Assembly: GCF_000348945.1 (NCBI RefSeq)
Contig: NZ_AOCK01000004.1
Location: 62,001-126,000 of the forward strand
DNA from: Paeniglutamicibacter gangotriensis Lz1y
Lineage (GTDB): Bacteria; Actinomycetota; Actinomycetes; Actinomycetales; Micrococcaceae
Length of the DNA: 64,000 nt
Direction of reading: 5' to 3'
The notes beneath the pieces are model-generated. The model was given only the letters and a program-made list of their open reading frames with translations. It was not told the DNA's origin and did not search any database. Below, piece by piece: positions 15,797 through 25,600 of this stretch (positions are counted from its first letter, which is position 1; the number at the start of each line of letters is the position of its first letter). The position numbers and the translations under genes were made by a program.

Positions 15797-17557
15797 GTGA
15801 GTCCTACATTCACTTCCCTTGGCGTGCCCGCAATCTTCGCTGAGGTCCTCGCGGCCCAGGGAATCGAAACCGCATTCCCCATTCAGGAAGCAACACTGCC
15901 CACCACCCTCAATGGCGGAGACGTCCTGGGACGTGGGCAGACCGGCTCGGGCAAGACCCTTGCCTTCTCCCTTCCGGTGGTCGCCCGCCTCGCGGCCGAT
16001 CCCAAGCCACGCAAGGCCCGCTTCCCGCGTGCCCTGATCATGGCACCGACCCGCGAGCTGGCTACCCAGATCGCTAAGGTCGTCGAGCCGCTGGCCAAGG
16101 CCGTAGACCTGCGCACCGCAGTCGTCTTCGGCGGCGTCTCCCAGGTCCGCCAGGAAAAGGACCTCAACGCCGGGGTCGATATCCTCATCGCCTGCCCGGG
16201 CCGTCTCGAAGACCTGCTCAAGCAGCGCGTTGCCGACCTGTCCCGCGTGGAAATCTCCGTGCTGGACGAGGCCGACCACATGGCCGACCTTGGCTTCCTG
16301 CCGGTCGTCAAGCGCATCCTGGACCAGGCCCCGCGCGGCATCCAGCACATGCTCTTCTCCGCCACCTTGGATAACGGCGTGGACAAGCTGGTCCAGCGTT
16401 ACCTCGAGAACCCGACAGTGCACTCGGTGGATGCTCCCTCGGCTTCGGTGAACACCATGGAACACCACGTGTTCATGGTCCACAACGATGACAAGAAGGA
16501 ACTGATCCGCACCCTGGCTTCCGGCTCCGGTCGCCGCATCATGTTCATGCGCACCAAGCACCATGCCAAGAAGATGGCCGTTTGGCTGACCAAGTGCGGC
16601 ATCCCGACCGTTGACCTGCACGGCAACCTGAGCCAGAACGCCCGTGACCGCAACCTTGCAGCTTTCTCCGAAGGAAGTGCCCGCGTACTGGTTGCCACCG
16701 ACGTTGCAGCCCGTGGCGTGCACGTGGACGGCGTCGAGCTCGTAGTTCACGTTGACCCGCCGGCAGAGCACAAGGCCTACTTGCACCGCTCGGGCCGTAC
16801 CGCCCGTGCCGGTTCGAGCGGAACCGTTGTCACCATCGCCACCCCGGACCAGCAAAGTGACGTCAAGTCGCTGCTGAAGGCTGCAGGCATCAAGGTACCG
16901 ATCGTCAAGGTAACCCCGAACGCCCAGGTCGTCTCCGACGTCGTGGGAGAGCGTGCCGAGCCCGTTGCCTATGTTGCCCCGCAGCTGCGCAGCACCACCT
17001 CAGTTCGCAAGGACACCCTGAACGACTCCGACGCAGCAGGCGGCCGTGGCCGTCGCCGCGGCGGTCGTGGGACCGCCAAGAGCAGCAACGGCGAGGCCCC
17101 GCGTGCCCGCACCGAGAGCCGTGGCGGCAACGCCTCAGCCGGTCGTGGCGGCGAACGCCGCACCGAAAACCGCTCGGAGAATCGCGGCGAAGGCCGTGGT
17201 TACGCCGCAGCCGGTGGACGCAGTGGGGATCGCCGCAACGACAGCCGCGGTGCCGCAGCTCCACGCGGTGGCGAACGCCGCACGGACAACCGTGCTGATC
17301 GCCGTGCCGACTCGCGCCAGGACGACCGCGACGTCGCACGTCGCAGCCCCGTGCCTAACCGCGGATCGGCTGCAGCCCGCAACAACTCGGGCCAGCGTCA
17401 GGGTTCCGGCGCAGGCTCCCGCCCTCGCGGCGGCAACACCATTGCCGATGCCCTGGGCACCGAGAAGGTCGAAGCCGCAAACGGTGCCGGCCGTGGCGGA
17501 CGCTCGCGCGGTCCGCGCCGTGCCACCTCGCCGGCCTCGAACGGTCGCAACTTCTAG
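15797..17557 (+). CDS. DEAD-box ATP-dependent RNA helicase
   Basis: A 586-residue protein. The RecA-like core carries the Q motif region, Walker A (GQTGSGKT), DEAD, SAT, and HRSGRTARAG. The C-terminal ~190 residues are rich in Arg, Gly, Asn and Ser with repeated GGERRT/NR units, a disordered RNA-binding tail. It unwinds RNA in ribosome assembly or decay. The GTG at 15797 is chosen: a GAGAGAAAG ribosome binding site lies six bases before it and the product begins like family members (SPTFTSLGVP). The open frame continues 29 codons upstream. Confidence 0.92.
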   Translation: MSPTFTSLGVPAIFAEVLAAQGIETAFPIQEATLPTTLNGGDVLGRGQTGSGKTLAFSLPVVARLAADPKPRKARFPRALIMAPTRELATQIAKVVEPLAKAVDLRTAVVFGGVSQVRQEKDLNAGVDILIACPGRLEDLLKQRVADLSRVEISVLDEADHMADLGFLPVVKRILDQAPRGIQHMLFSATLDNGVDKLVQRYLENPTVHSVDAPSASVNTMEHHVFMVHNDDKKELIRTLASGSGRRIMFMRTKHHAKKMAVWLTKCGIPTVDLHGNLSQNARDRNLAAFSEGSARVLVATDVAARGVHVDGVELVVHVDPPAEHKAYLHRSGRTARAGSSGTVVTIATPDQQSDVKSLLKAAGIKVPIVKVTPNAQVVSDVVGERAEPVAYVAPQLRSTTSVRKDTLNDSDAAGGRGRRRGGRGTAKSSNGEAPRARTESRGGNASAGRGGERRTENRSENRGEGRGYAAAGGRSGDRRNDSRGAAAPRGGERRTDNRADRRADSRQDDRDVARRSPVPNRGSAAARNNSGQRQGSGAGSRPRGGNTIADALGTEKVEAANGAGRGGRSRGPRRATSPASNGRNF

Positions 17558-17602
17558 TCTCCAAGCCTTCGCGCCGCAGGCGCACAGGCTGAAGACCTTC
17601 GG

Positions 17603-17642
17603 TGGGTCCGGGAATGCAACGCTCGTTGCAATCCCGGGCCCA
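17603..17642 (+). terminator. strong hairpin after the helicase gene
   Basis: An 18-base-pair stem (one mismatch and one G-U pair) closed by a GCTC loop, 45 bases after the helicase stop. There is no long U tract, but the stem is very stable. Confidence 0.65.
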
Positions 17643-17848
17643 CTGGGCGTTTAACACCCAAGTGTGGGGCCATGGTCTTCATCCTTTTGGGCGAATGAGG
17701 CGTTTAGGAGATCATCCCTTGGAGCACCGGCTACGGAGGATCGAACGCCTAATCTGGAGGAAAGAGCACGCGGTGGAACACACCGGAACCGGGGAAGAAG
17801 GCTCTCCGGCCACGTGTCACAGCCACCTTGAAACATGGGAGATTTGCC

Positions 17849-18322
17849 GTGATTGAGTCGTTGCAGGAGTTCACATTCACTTTCCCCGCGGCATTGCAAT
17901 GGCTCGCGGTGATGTTGGTGTCGGCAGTACCGTTCATCGAGTCCTACTTCGGTGCCGCCCTCGGAGTGGTCGTCGGCATCAATCCGGTGCTGGCGATTCT
18001 CGCCGCCATCGTCGGGAACGCCGCCTCCATGCTTCTTTTTGTCAACGGCGCGCATCTGGTGCGGCGCAAGGTGGCCAAGAACCAGGAGGCGCCGAAGCAG
18101 AAGTACGCCAAGCTTCGCGCGGCATTTGATAAGTACGGCATTGCCGGGGTGAGCCTGTTGGGCCAAACGATCCTGCCGAGCCAAATCACCTCCGCTGCCC
18201 TGGTGTCCTTCGGCGCAGCCAAGGAAAAGGTTATTTTCTGGCAGATCATTTCCATCATCCTCTGGGGCACGGTCTTTGGCCTGCTGGCCTACCTCGGAGT
18301 GGACCTGGCGCTGGGCCGCTGA
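17849..18322 (+). CDS. small multi-drug export family membrane protein
   Basis: A 157-residue protein with about four hydrophobic segments. It begins VIESLQEFTF and has the conserved ESYFGAALGVVVGINP region, a basic cytoplasmic loop (RRKVAKNQEAPKQKY) and the sequence LLGQTILPSQITSA. The overall pattern matches the small multidrug export protein family (Pfam Sm_multidrug_ex); transport has not been shown for most members. The GTG at 17849 follows a GGGAG ribosome binding site; an in-frame ATG at 17828 has none. Confidence 0.75.
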   Translation: MIESLQEFTFTFPAALQWLAVMLVSAVPFIESYFGAALGVVVGINPVLAILAAIVGNAASMLLFVNGAHLVRRKVAKNQEAPKQKYAKLRAAFDKYGIAGVSLLGQTILPSQITSAALVSFGAAKEKVIFWQIISIILWGTVFGLLAYLGVDLALGR

Positions 18323-18372
18323 CCCACCCCGTTCTCCGCCTGCTCGGAAACCGCAGGCGAACCGCTGGTTCC

Positions 18373-19142
18373 CTAGCCGCTGTGCCCGGGATCCGCCGCC
18401 ATCGAGTCCATCACCTGTTGATAGCTGGTGGCGGTGGGCAACGGGGTCGAATCCCTGACCGCGAGGGCGGCCCGGACAGCAGCGTCCATCGCCGCACGGT
18501 AGGGCAGCGATCCGGTGCTCAATCGCCGCACTCCCAGGGCGCCAAGCTCGGCGGCCGTATGGTCGGTCGACGGGAGCAGATTCAGCGGCAGGGAGATGCC
18601 GCGGACCAGTTCGCTGATCGCCTCGGTTCCTAGAGTGCCGGGGACAAAGATGCCATCGGCACCGGCCTCCGTGTAGATCCGGGCCCGGCGCAGGGTTTCG
18701 GCGACGTCGATGTCCTGGTGAAGCCAGACGGTGTCGATGCGAGCGTTGACGAAAACCTCGGGACAGGCCCGCTTTACCTCAGAAATCTTGGCGGCGTGGA
18801 GTTCCGGATCGACCAATGCCCCGGAACTGCTGTCCTCGAGGTTGATGCCGTGGACCTTGAGTTCCCTGACATAGGCCGCGACGTCGGCGGGATCATCGAA
18901 GAAACCGTCCTCGATATCCATCGAGACGAAGCACCGCAGTCCGCGAAGCTCTTGTGCGAGCTTCAGGGTTTTCTCGGCGATTTCGCGAGCCGCATCCAAG
19001 AGTCCATGGCTGGCTGCGACTCCTAGGCTGGTGCTGCCCACTGCGGGAAATCCCGCTCGGAGCAGCGCTCTGGCCGAGCCGAGGTCCAGGCGTTGGGAAG
19101 CACGAAGAGCTGTCCTGCGTGGTGCAAGGAGCTAAAGTCCAT
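18373..19142 (-). pseudogene. PEP mutase/isocitrate lyase superfamily protein, frameshifted
   Basis: The main open frame (222 codons, from 19041) has family features: SMDIEDGFFDD, GINLEDSSS and NARIDTVW. It lacks the N-terminus. That is found upstream in another frame from ATG 19142: MDFSSLHHAGQLFVLPNAW, matching the usual LxNAWD start of the family. The frames join at TGGACC (about 19085-19088), where one missing G would restore NAWDLGSARALLRAGFP. With the base restored the gene encodes about 256 residues, normal for this family of 2-methylisocitrate or oxaloacetate-type lyases. Either a frameshift mutation or an error in a short G run. Confidence 0.8.
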
Positions 19143-19484
19143 GGCCAACACCTTTCGCCACTGTGTGCCTTTTCGTATGTCGTAGACGGTTATGCGGACC
19201 CGTGCCGGGCCGCAGATGATCCAGCGGGCTCTGCCGAATGAAGATCATCGGGCAGTGCCGTCCACCTATTCCCACGCTACAACCTCCGCGATCGGGTGCA
19301 CAGGGCGTTCAGAGCTCCAGTCTCGGGCTCCATTCTGGCCGCGGGAAGGGCTCAGGGGTGAGCGGAATTCTCGTCTCAGAGCCGTTCCCTCTGGGCGAAC
19401 GGTACTCACAGCTAACTCCAAGTTTCCCGGATCTACGCGGAATTTTTCTGGTTTATTGGGTGCTTCCACCCGTTCCGGAGCGAA
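19143..19484. other. intergenic region with no gene recognised
   Basis: Lies between the divergent PEP mutase-like gene and the dnaK control region. The short open frames here do not resemble proteins, and I see no RNA gene or clear repeat. Confidence 0.5.
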
Positions 19485-19505
19485 CTTGAGCCGGTTGCAC
19501 TCAAC
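19485..19505. promoter_or_regulatory. HAIR element 1, HspR operator upstream of dnaK
   Basis: CTTGAGC-N7-ACTCAAC, 12 of 14 positions of the HspR consensus CTTGAGT-N7-ACTCAAG. It lies just upstream of the proposed -35 box. Confidence 0.85.
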
Positions 19506-19511
19506 TTTGAA

Positions 19512-19539
19512 TTGACATCGATTTGCTGAGCGGTAAACT
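19512..19539 (+). promoter_or_regulatory. dnaK promoter
   Basis: A perfect -35 TTGACA (19512-19517) and a -10-like TAAACT (19534-19539) with a 16-base spacer, about 78 bases before the dnaK ATG. It is flanked and overlapped by the two HAIR elements, as expected for HspR repression. Confidence 0.65.
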
Positions 19540-19558
19540 TGAGTCCAGAACGCTCAAC
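19538..19558. promoter_or_regulatory. HAIR element 2, HspR operator over the dnaK promoter
   Basis: CTTGAGT-N7-GCTCAAC, 12 of 14 consensus positions. It overlaps the end of the -10 box and the likely transcription start. Confidence 0.85.
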
Positions 19559-19601
19559 CGGTGTGAATGCGGGTTGGCGTTGGAACGTTTCCCCCAGGTA
19601 A

Positions 19602-21461
<1,860 letters not shown>

Positions 21462-21475
21462 GGAGCGCATCAACC

Positions 21476-22036
21476 ATGTCAGAGGAAACTCACGACGAGG
21501 GCGCATCCAACGAGGAAGTCACTCCCGTTGACGAGGCCCACGACTCGGGTGACGCGTTGAGCCAAGCCGAGGCCATCCTCAACGAGGCGGGCACCGAGAC
21601 CGGGGAAGACACCCCGGTTCCGGATAAGGAAGCCGAATTGCGCAACGACCTGTTGCGTCTGCAGGCCGAATACGTCAACTACCGCAAGCGCGTTGAGCGC
21701 GACCGGGACGTGGCTCGCGAGAACGCCGTGCAGTCGGTTCTCACCAACCTGTTGCCGGTACTCGATGACATCGACGCGGCTCGTGCCCACGGGGACTTGA
21801 CCGATGGACCGTTTGCCTCGATCTCCAACAAGCTCGACACGGTGCTCGAAGGCCTCGGCCTTCAGCGCATCGCCGAGCCCGGCGTGGCATTCGATCCGAA
21901 TGTCCACGAGGCACTGATCCAGCAGCCACACGCCGAGATTCCGGCGGACCACGTGGCTCAGGTTCTGCGCACCGGGTTCAAGAAGGGTGATCGCATCCTT
22001 CGCGCCGCCCAGGTGATTGTCTCCCTCGGGGAGTAA
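21476..22036 (+). CDS. grpE: nucleotide exchange factor GrpE
   Basis: A 186-residue protein. An acidic, disordered N-terminus (about 45 residues) is followed by the long coiled-coil (LRNDLLRLQAEYVNYRKRVE) and the C-terminal beta domain (HEALIQQPHAEIPADHVAQV). It releases ADP from DnaK. It follows dnaK by 14 bases, with an AAGGAG ribosome binding site. A 186-base gap containing a large hairpin separates it from dnaJ. Confidence 0.97.
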   Translation: MSEETHDEGASNEEVTPVDEAHDSGDALSQAEAILNEAGTETGEDTPVPDKEAELRNDLLRLQAEYVNYRKRVERDRDVARENAVQSVLTNLLPVLDDIDAARAHGDLTDGPFASISNKLDTVLEGLGLQRIAEPGVAFDPNVHEALIQQPHAEIPADHVAQVLRTGFKKGDRILRAAQVIVSLGE

Positions 22037-22082
22037 TCGCCACAGGCAACAAGTGCAGTAATGCACGATTTGCACCACCAAT

Positions 22083-22133
22083 GTGCGGCGGCTCGCCCCA
22101 GGTTCCTTATCAGGAACCGGCGACCCGCCGCAC
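22083..22133 (+). promoter_or_regulatory. large hairpin between grpE and dnaJ
   Basis: GTGCGGCGG (22083-22091) pairs with CCGCCGCAC (22125-22133). The stem continues through TCGCC and ends in GGTTCC-TTATCA-GGAACC (22101-22118), giving about 20 pairs with two small bulges. There is no U tract. It may be a partial terminator, an mRNA-stabilising structure or an RNase processing site within the operon. Confidence 0.6.
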
Positions 22134-22222
22134 GCCTGGTGGGGCACACCCACAGATTTCTTGTCCCCGCGACGCTCCGGAGGACAAACCATTTTGCAAG
22201 AAACAACAAGAGGAGGCGCCTG

Positions 22223-23197
22223 ATGGCAAGCCAAGACTGGGCCGAAAAGGACTTTTACGCCATTCTTGGCGTCTCCAAGGACGCCAGCGACGCAGACATC
22301 AAGAAGGCGTACCGGAAGATGGCGCGCAAGTACCACCCGGACACCAACTCCGGCACCGCCGAGTCGGAGCGCAAGTTCAAGGACATCACCGAGGCCAACT
22401 CTGTGCTCTCGGACCCCGAGGACCGCCAGCAGTACGATGCCATCCGGGCCATGGGTGGCGGGGCTCGCTTCAGTGCCGGAGGCACAGGCGGTCACGGCGG
22501 GGCAGGGGGCAACGACGGCTTCGAGGACGTCTTCTCCAACCTCTTCGGGGGCGGGGGAGGAAGCCGTCGGGGAGGCGGGCAAGTTCCGCCGGAATTCGCC
22601 GACCTCTTTGGCGGAGGCGGAGGCTTCGGAGGATTTGGCCAGCAGGCTCCGCGCAAGGGCGCGGATCGAACGGCCAGCACCACGATCTCCTTTGGCGGGT
22701 CCATGAAGGGCACCACCATCGGATTGCGTGAGGCCAATGGCGAAGTCATCGATGTACGGATTCCCGCGGGCATCAAGGACGGCCAATCGGTGCGCGTGCG
22801 TGGCAAGGGAGCCCCGGGCGGAGCAGGCGCCGGTGACCTGATCGTGAAGGTCAGCGTCAAGCCGCACGCGGTGTTCATCCGCGAGGACAATAACATCCGC
22901 ATCCACGTCCCGGTCACCTTCGCCGAGGCCGTCCTGGGCGGCCAGATCGAGGTCCCGACCCTGACCGGCGAATCTGTGAAGATGAAGGTGCCGGCAGGCT
23001 CCGCCAACGGCCGCACCCTGCGGCTGAAGGGCCGCGGTGTCAAGACCTCCAAGGCCACCGGCGACCTGCTGGTGACACTGGACGTGGTGGTCCCGCAGAA
23101 CCTCTCCAAGGAAGCCAAGGCCGCGGTGCAGGCCTTTGCCGAAGCCACCAAGGACGAAAACCCGCGCGAGGCCCTGGCCTCCCGGGCAACACTGTAG
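22223..23197 (+). CDS. dnaJ: DnaJ-type co-chaperone without zinc finger
   Basis: A 324-residue J protein. The J domain has the HPD motif (KYHPDTNS); a Gly/Phe-rich region (about residues 85-145) and two C-terminal beta domains follow. The CxxCxGxG zinc-finger repeats of type I DnaJ are absent, so it is a type II (CbpA-like) protein. It stimulates the DnaK ATPase and delivers substrates. The ATG at 22223 follows an AGAGGAGG ribosome binding site; the frame is open 54 codons further upstream, but this crosses the intergenic hairpin. Confidence 0.93.
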   Translation: MASQDWAEKDFYAILGVSKDASDADIKKAYRKMARKYHPDTNSGTAESERKFKDITEANSVLSDPEDRQQYDAIRAMGGGARFSAGGTGGHGGAGGNDGFEDVFSNLFGGGGGSRRGGGQVPPEFADLFGGGGGFGGFGQQAPRKGADRTASTTISFGGSMKGTTIGLREANGEVIDVRIPAGIKDGQSVRVRGKGAPGGAGAGDLIVKVSVKPHAVFIREDNNIRIHVPVTFAEAVLGGQIEVPTLTGESVKMKVPAGSANGRTLRLKGRGVKTSKATGDLLVTLDVVVPQNLSKEAKAAVQAFAEATKDENPREALASRATL

Positions 23198-23206
23198 AGA
23201 ACTCGA

Positions 23207-23236
23207 CGCCCCGCGCCGCCACCGGTGGCGCGGGGC
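23207..23236 (+). terminator. GC-rich hairpin between dnaJ and hspR
   Basis: CGCCCCGCGCC pairs with GGCGCGGGGCG around a GCCACCGGTGG palindrome, ten bases after the dnaJ stop and followed by a short CTTTG. It may reduce but not abolish read-through to hspR. Confidence 0.55.
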
Positions 23237-23294
23237 GCTTTGCTCCACCTGTTAACCAGCAGGGGTGGAAGGAACCGGATGAAAGGCAAGGATC

Positions 23295-23726
23295 ATGAAC
23301 AATGACCGACTACGGCCGATCTTCGTCATTTCGATGGCAGCCGAATTGGCCGACATGCACCCCCAAACGCTGCGCCAATACGACCGACTGGGTCTGGTTT
23401 CCCCCTCCCGGCAGGGCGGCAAACAGCGCCGCTACTCCGAACGCGACGTGGATCTGCTCCGCGAGATCCAACAGCTGTCCAAGGACGGGGTGTCGCTTGA
23501 AGGCATCAGACGCATCATGGTCCTGGAAAACCAGGTCGCCGGGTTGCGCTCACGCGTAGGCGAATTGAGTAAAGAGGTGTTCGCCCTGCGCAGCGCCCAT
23601 CAGGCGGCCGGGCTCGGCCGAGTCTTTGCCGCCGGGTCCACCGGGGACGTGGTGTCCCTGGCCCGCGGACAACGCCCGCGCGGCCGCAGCCAAGCCGTCG
23701 TGGTGTGGAAACCACGCAGCAAGTAA
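23295..23726 (+). CDS. hspR: heat-shock repressor HspR, MerR family
   Basis: A 143-residue protein. The MerR-type helix-turn-helix is at residues 10-55 (HPQTLRQYDRLGLVSPSR, then GKQRRYSERDVDLL). A short coiled coil (LRSRVGELSKEVFALR) gives the dimer. HspR represses the dnaK operon and clpB by binding HAIR sites; three such sites are in this window. It is the last chaperone-related gene of the operon, consistent with autoregulation. The C-terminal basic tail (RGQRPRGRSQ) is longer than the DNA-binding core needs. Confidence 0.96.
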   Translation: MNNDRLRPIFVISMAAELADMHPQTLRQYDRLGLVSPSRQGGKQRRYSERDVDLLREIQQLSKDGVSLEGIRRIMVLENQVAGLRSRVGELSKEVFALRSAHQAAGLGRVFAAGSTGDVVSLARGQRPRGRSQAVVVWKPRSK

Positions 23727-24667
23727 CGGCGAGAATCTTCCGGGAGATCTCACACCAGATGCCACCACCACCTAGCTATGCCGAGATTTCCGCCGCGGCC
23801 CACCGCCGCTTCGAAGCGCTGTGCGCGATCCGCGGACGCCTGCGTTCCACCCACCGCCAGGCCCTGGACGGAACCGCGCATGCCCTGCGCCCCGGCTCCA
23901 TGGACCCGGCCATCCCCGCCCGACACCTGCTGTACCTGGACCTGTCCCGGCGCGAGCCGTTGGCAGCTATAGCCGTCGGGGATCTGGACACCGCCACGCA
24001 CGTGACGTTCCAGCTCTCCGGGACCGGCATCCGGGCGCGCAATGCGTTGTGGGGCTCGGTGCGCGAGGCCGGCCAACTCTACCTGGAACAACGCAGGGTC
24101 GGCATCGCTGCCCCCGCTGTGGTCGCGTGGCTGGGATATCCGGCCCCAAACCTCGTCAGTGCCCTGCTGAACAACGCGGCTCGGCGCGGTCTGGAGCGCT
24201 TGCGTGAAGACTTGGGAACCTTTCTCCAGGTGCGGCCCGATGGTCCGCACCTGGCCATCGAAGCCCACTCCTACGCCGCAACACTTGCCGCGCAGGCGCT
24301 GGCGACGGATTCCGCGTGCTCGGTGAGCGCCGACGCATTGGCCATGATCGGATCAGCCGGCATTCCCCGACACCTGGCCGGTGCCCCGGGACGAATCAAC
24401 GTCCCGCACCAACACCTCTACGCGGCCATCGCCCCGGGCGACCACCTAGCCCGGTGGGGCAGGATGCTCTCGGGCCGTCGGTTGCTTCCGAGCCAGGAAT
24501 TCAGCGTGGGCGCCAACCCCGGACTCGGCCTGCATGCCGTCTCCGGGCACAACACCTCGCAGTTCCTCGCAGGGGACCCCTACTCGCCCCGCGGCTACCG
24601 CGATCCTGAGACCTTGTCCCTGCGGAATATTGCCTTGATTACCACCGGATCACCGCCACTGGCTTAA
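23705..24667 (+). CDS. alpha/beta hydrolase of the DUF1023 type
   Basis: Up to 320 residues. DUF1023-like pattern: LLYLDLSRREPLAAIAVGDL, a nucleophile-elbow region, MIGSAGIP and a C-terminal AVSGHNTSQFL carrying the candidate catalytic His. The elbow reads EAHSYAATLA, so the two glycines of the usual GHSYG are alanines; the serine is kept. Activity and substrate are unknown. The first in-frame start (GTG 23705) overlaps the end of hspR by 22 bases; ATG at 23759 (MPPPPSYAEI) is an alternative, and neither has a good ribosome binding site. It could be transcribed with the heat-shock operon. Confidence 0.7.
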   Translation: METTQQVTARIFREISHQMPPPPSYAEISAAAHRRFEALCAIRGRLRSTHRQALDGTAHALRPGSMDPAIPARHLLYLDLSRREPLAAIAVGDLDTATHVTFQLSGTGIRARNALWGSVREAGQLYLEQRRVGIAAPAVVAWLGYPAPNLVSALLNNAARRGLERLREDLGTFLQVRPDGPHLAIEAHSYAATLAAQALATDSACSVSADALAMIGSAGIPRHLAGAPGRINVPHQHLYAAIAPGDHLARWGRMLSGRRLLPSQEFSVGANPGLGLHAVSGHNTSQFLAGDPYSPRGYRDPETLSLRNIALITTGSPPLA

Positions 24668-24673
24668 ACGCCG

Positions 24674-24709
24674 GCGGCGGTGTGCGCCCCCACGGGCCCA
24701 CACCGCCGC
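24674..24709. terminator. hairpin between the hydrolase and trmB
   Basis: GCGGCGGTGTG and CACACCGCCGC form an 11-bp stem followed on the plus strand by TCGTTCTGTTT. It terminates the hydrolase transcript and probably also serves the convergent trmB. Confidence 0.75.
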
Positions 24710-24722
24710 ATCGTTCTGTTTG

Positions 24723-25580
24723 CTACGCGGTCTTGCGGTAGGCAAGGTCGAAGATCAATCGGCCTGCCCTCAACGCCTTGCCCTCGAATCCGGTCAGCGT
24801 GCGGCCCTCGAAGCGGGGGGCCCAGCCGCCGCGCTCATCGATGAACTCCGGGTCCTTCTCGTCCTTTTCCAGACCGAAGCGCCGGACCTTGGTGAGATTG
24901 CTGGCTTCCCCTGCACGTTCCCCGGGATGAAGGTTCGTGAACGCCTCGGAAGCATCGAAAACCTCACGCATCTGCTCGGCGTAGTTGGACCAGTCGGTGG
25001 CCAGTCGGACCACGCCTCCGGGAACCAGGACGCGCTCGAGCTTCGGGACAAATGTGTCCTTGATCAGGCGGCGCTTGTGGTGGCGGATCTTGTGCCACGG
25101 GTCGGAGAAAAAGATCCAGATCTCTTCGGCTGAAGCCTCGGGAAGCATCAGGTCAAGGACTTCGGGGGCGTTAGCTTGGACGGCACGCACATTGGTCAGT
25201 TCGTTGTTTTCCACCCGGACCATCAGGGCTGCAAGCCCGGGACGGTAGACCTCCACCGCCAAGAAATCAGTGTCCCGGTTTCCGCTGGCGGCGTGGGACA
25301 TGGCCTCGCCTAGGCCCGAGCCGATCTCCACGATCAACGGTGCCTTGCGGCCGTAGACGGCCGCCTGGTCGAACTCGTAGCCATCGGCCACCGAGGTGTT
25401 CGTCCGCTTGCGGGGCGGCTCGATGATGTATTTGTGTGCGGTTCGTTCCCAGGCGTCGGCACGACGGCCCTGCAGGCGGTTACCGCGTCGGACAAACGAC
25501 ACGGGTTCATTTTGGTAGAAGCTGGGGTCTTCGACGGCGCGGCCGGTGACCGGCAACTTTCGTTCGGGGGGAATGCTCAT
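24723..25580 (-). CDS. trmB: tRNA (guanine-N7-)-methyltransferase
   Basis: A 285-residue class I SAM methyltransferase. The SAM site is VEIGSGLGEAM. The family signature FSDPWHKIRHHKRRL has Ser where most members have Pro. A C-terminal TDWSNYAEQM helix contributes to tRNA binding. It methylates G46 of tRNA to m7G. The ATG at 25580 (MSIPPERK) is preferred over 25604, which overlaps the deacetylase stop. It lies 20 bases downstream of the polysaccharide deacetylase on the same strand. Confidence 0.95.
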   Translation of the reverse strand: MSIPPERKLPVTGRAVEDPSFYQNEPVSFVRRGNRLQGRRADAWERTAHKYIIEPPRKRTNTSVADGYEFDQAAVYGRKAPLIVEIGSGLGEAMSHAASGNRDTDFLAVEVYRPGLAALMVRVENNELTNVRAVQANAPEVLDLMLPEASAEEIWIFFSDPWHKIRHHKRRLIKDTFVPKLERVLVPGGVVRLATDWSNYAEQMREVFDASEAFTNLHPGERAGEASNLTKVRRFGLEKDEKDPEFIDERGGWAPRFEGRTLTGFEGKALRAGRLIFDLAYRKTA

Positions 25581-25600
25581 GGGCTTAAGGGTAGCGAACT

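Noticed and set aside
21479-23248. 589-codon minus-strand open frame antisense to grpE and dnaJ
   Set aside because: It runs through the intergenic hairpin and both real genes and has no protein-like features.
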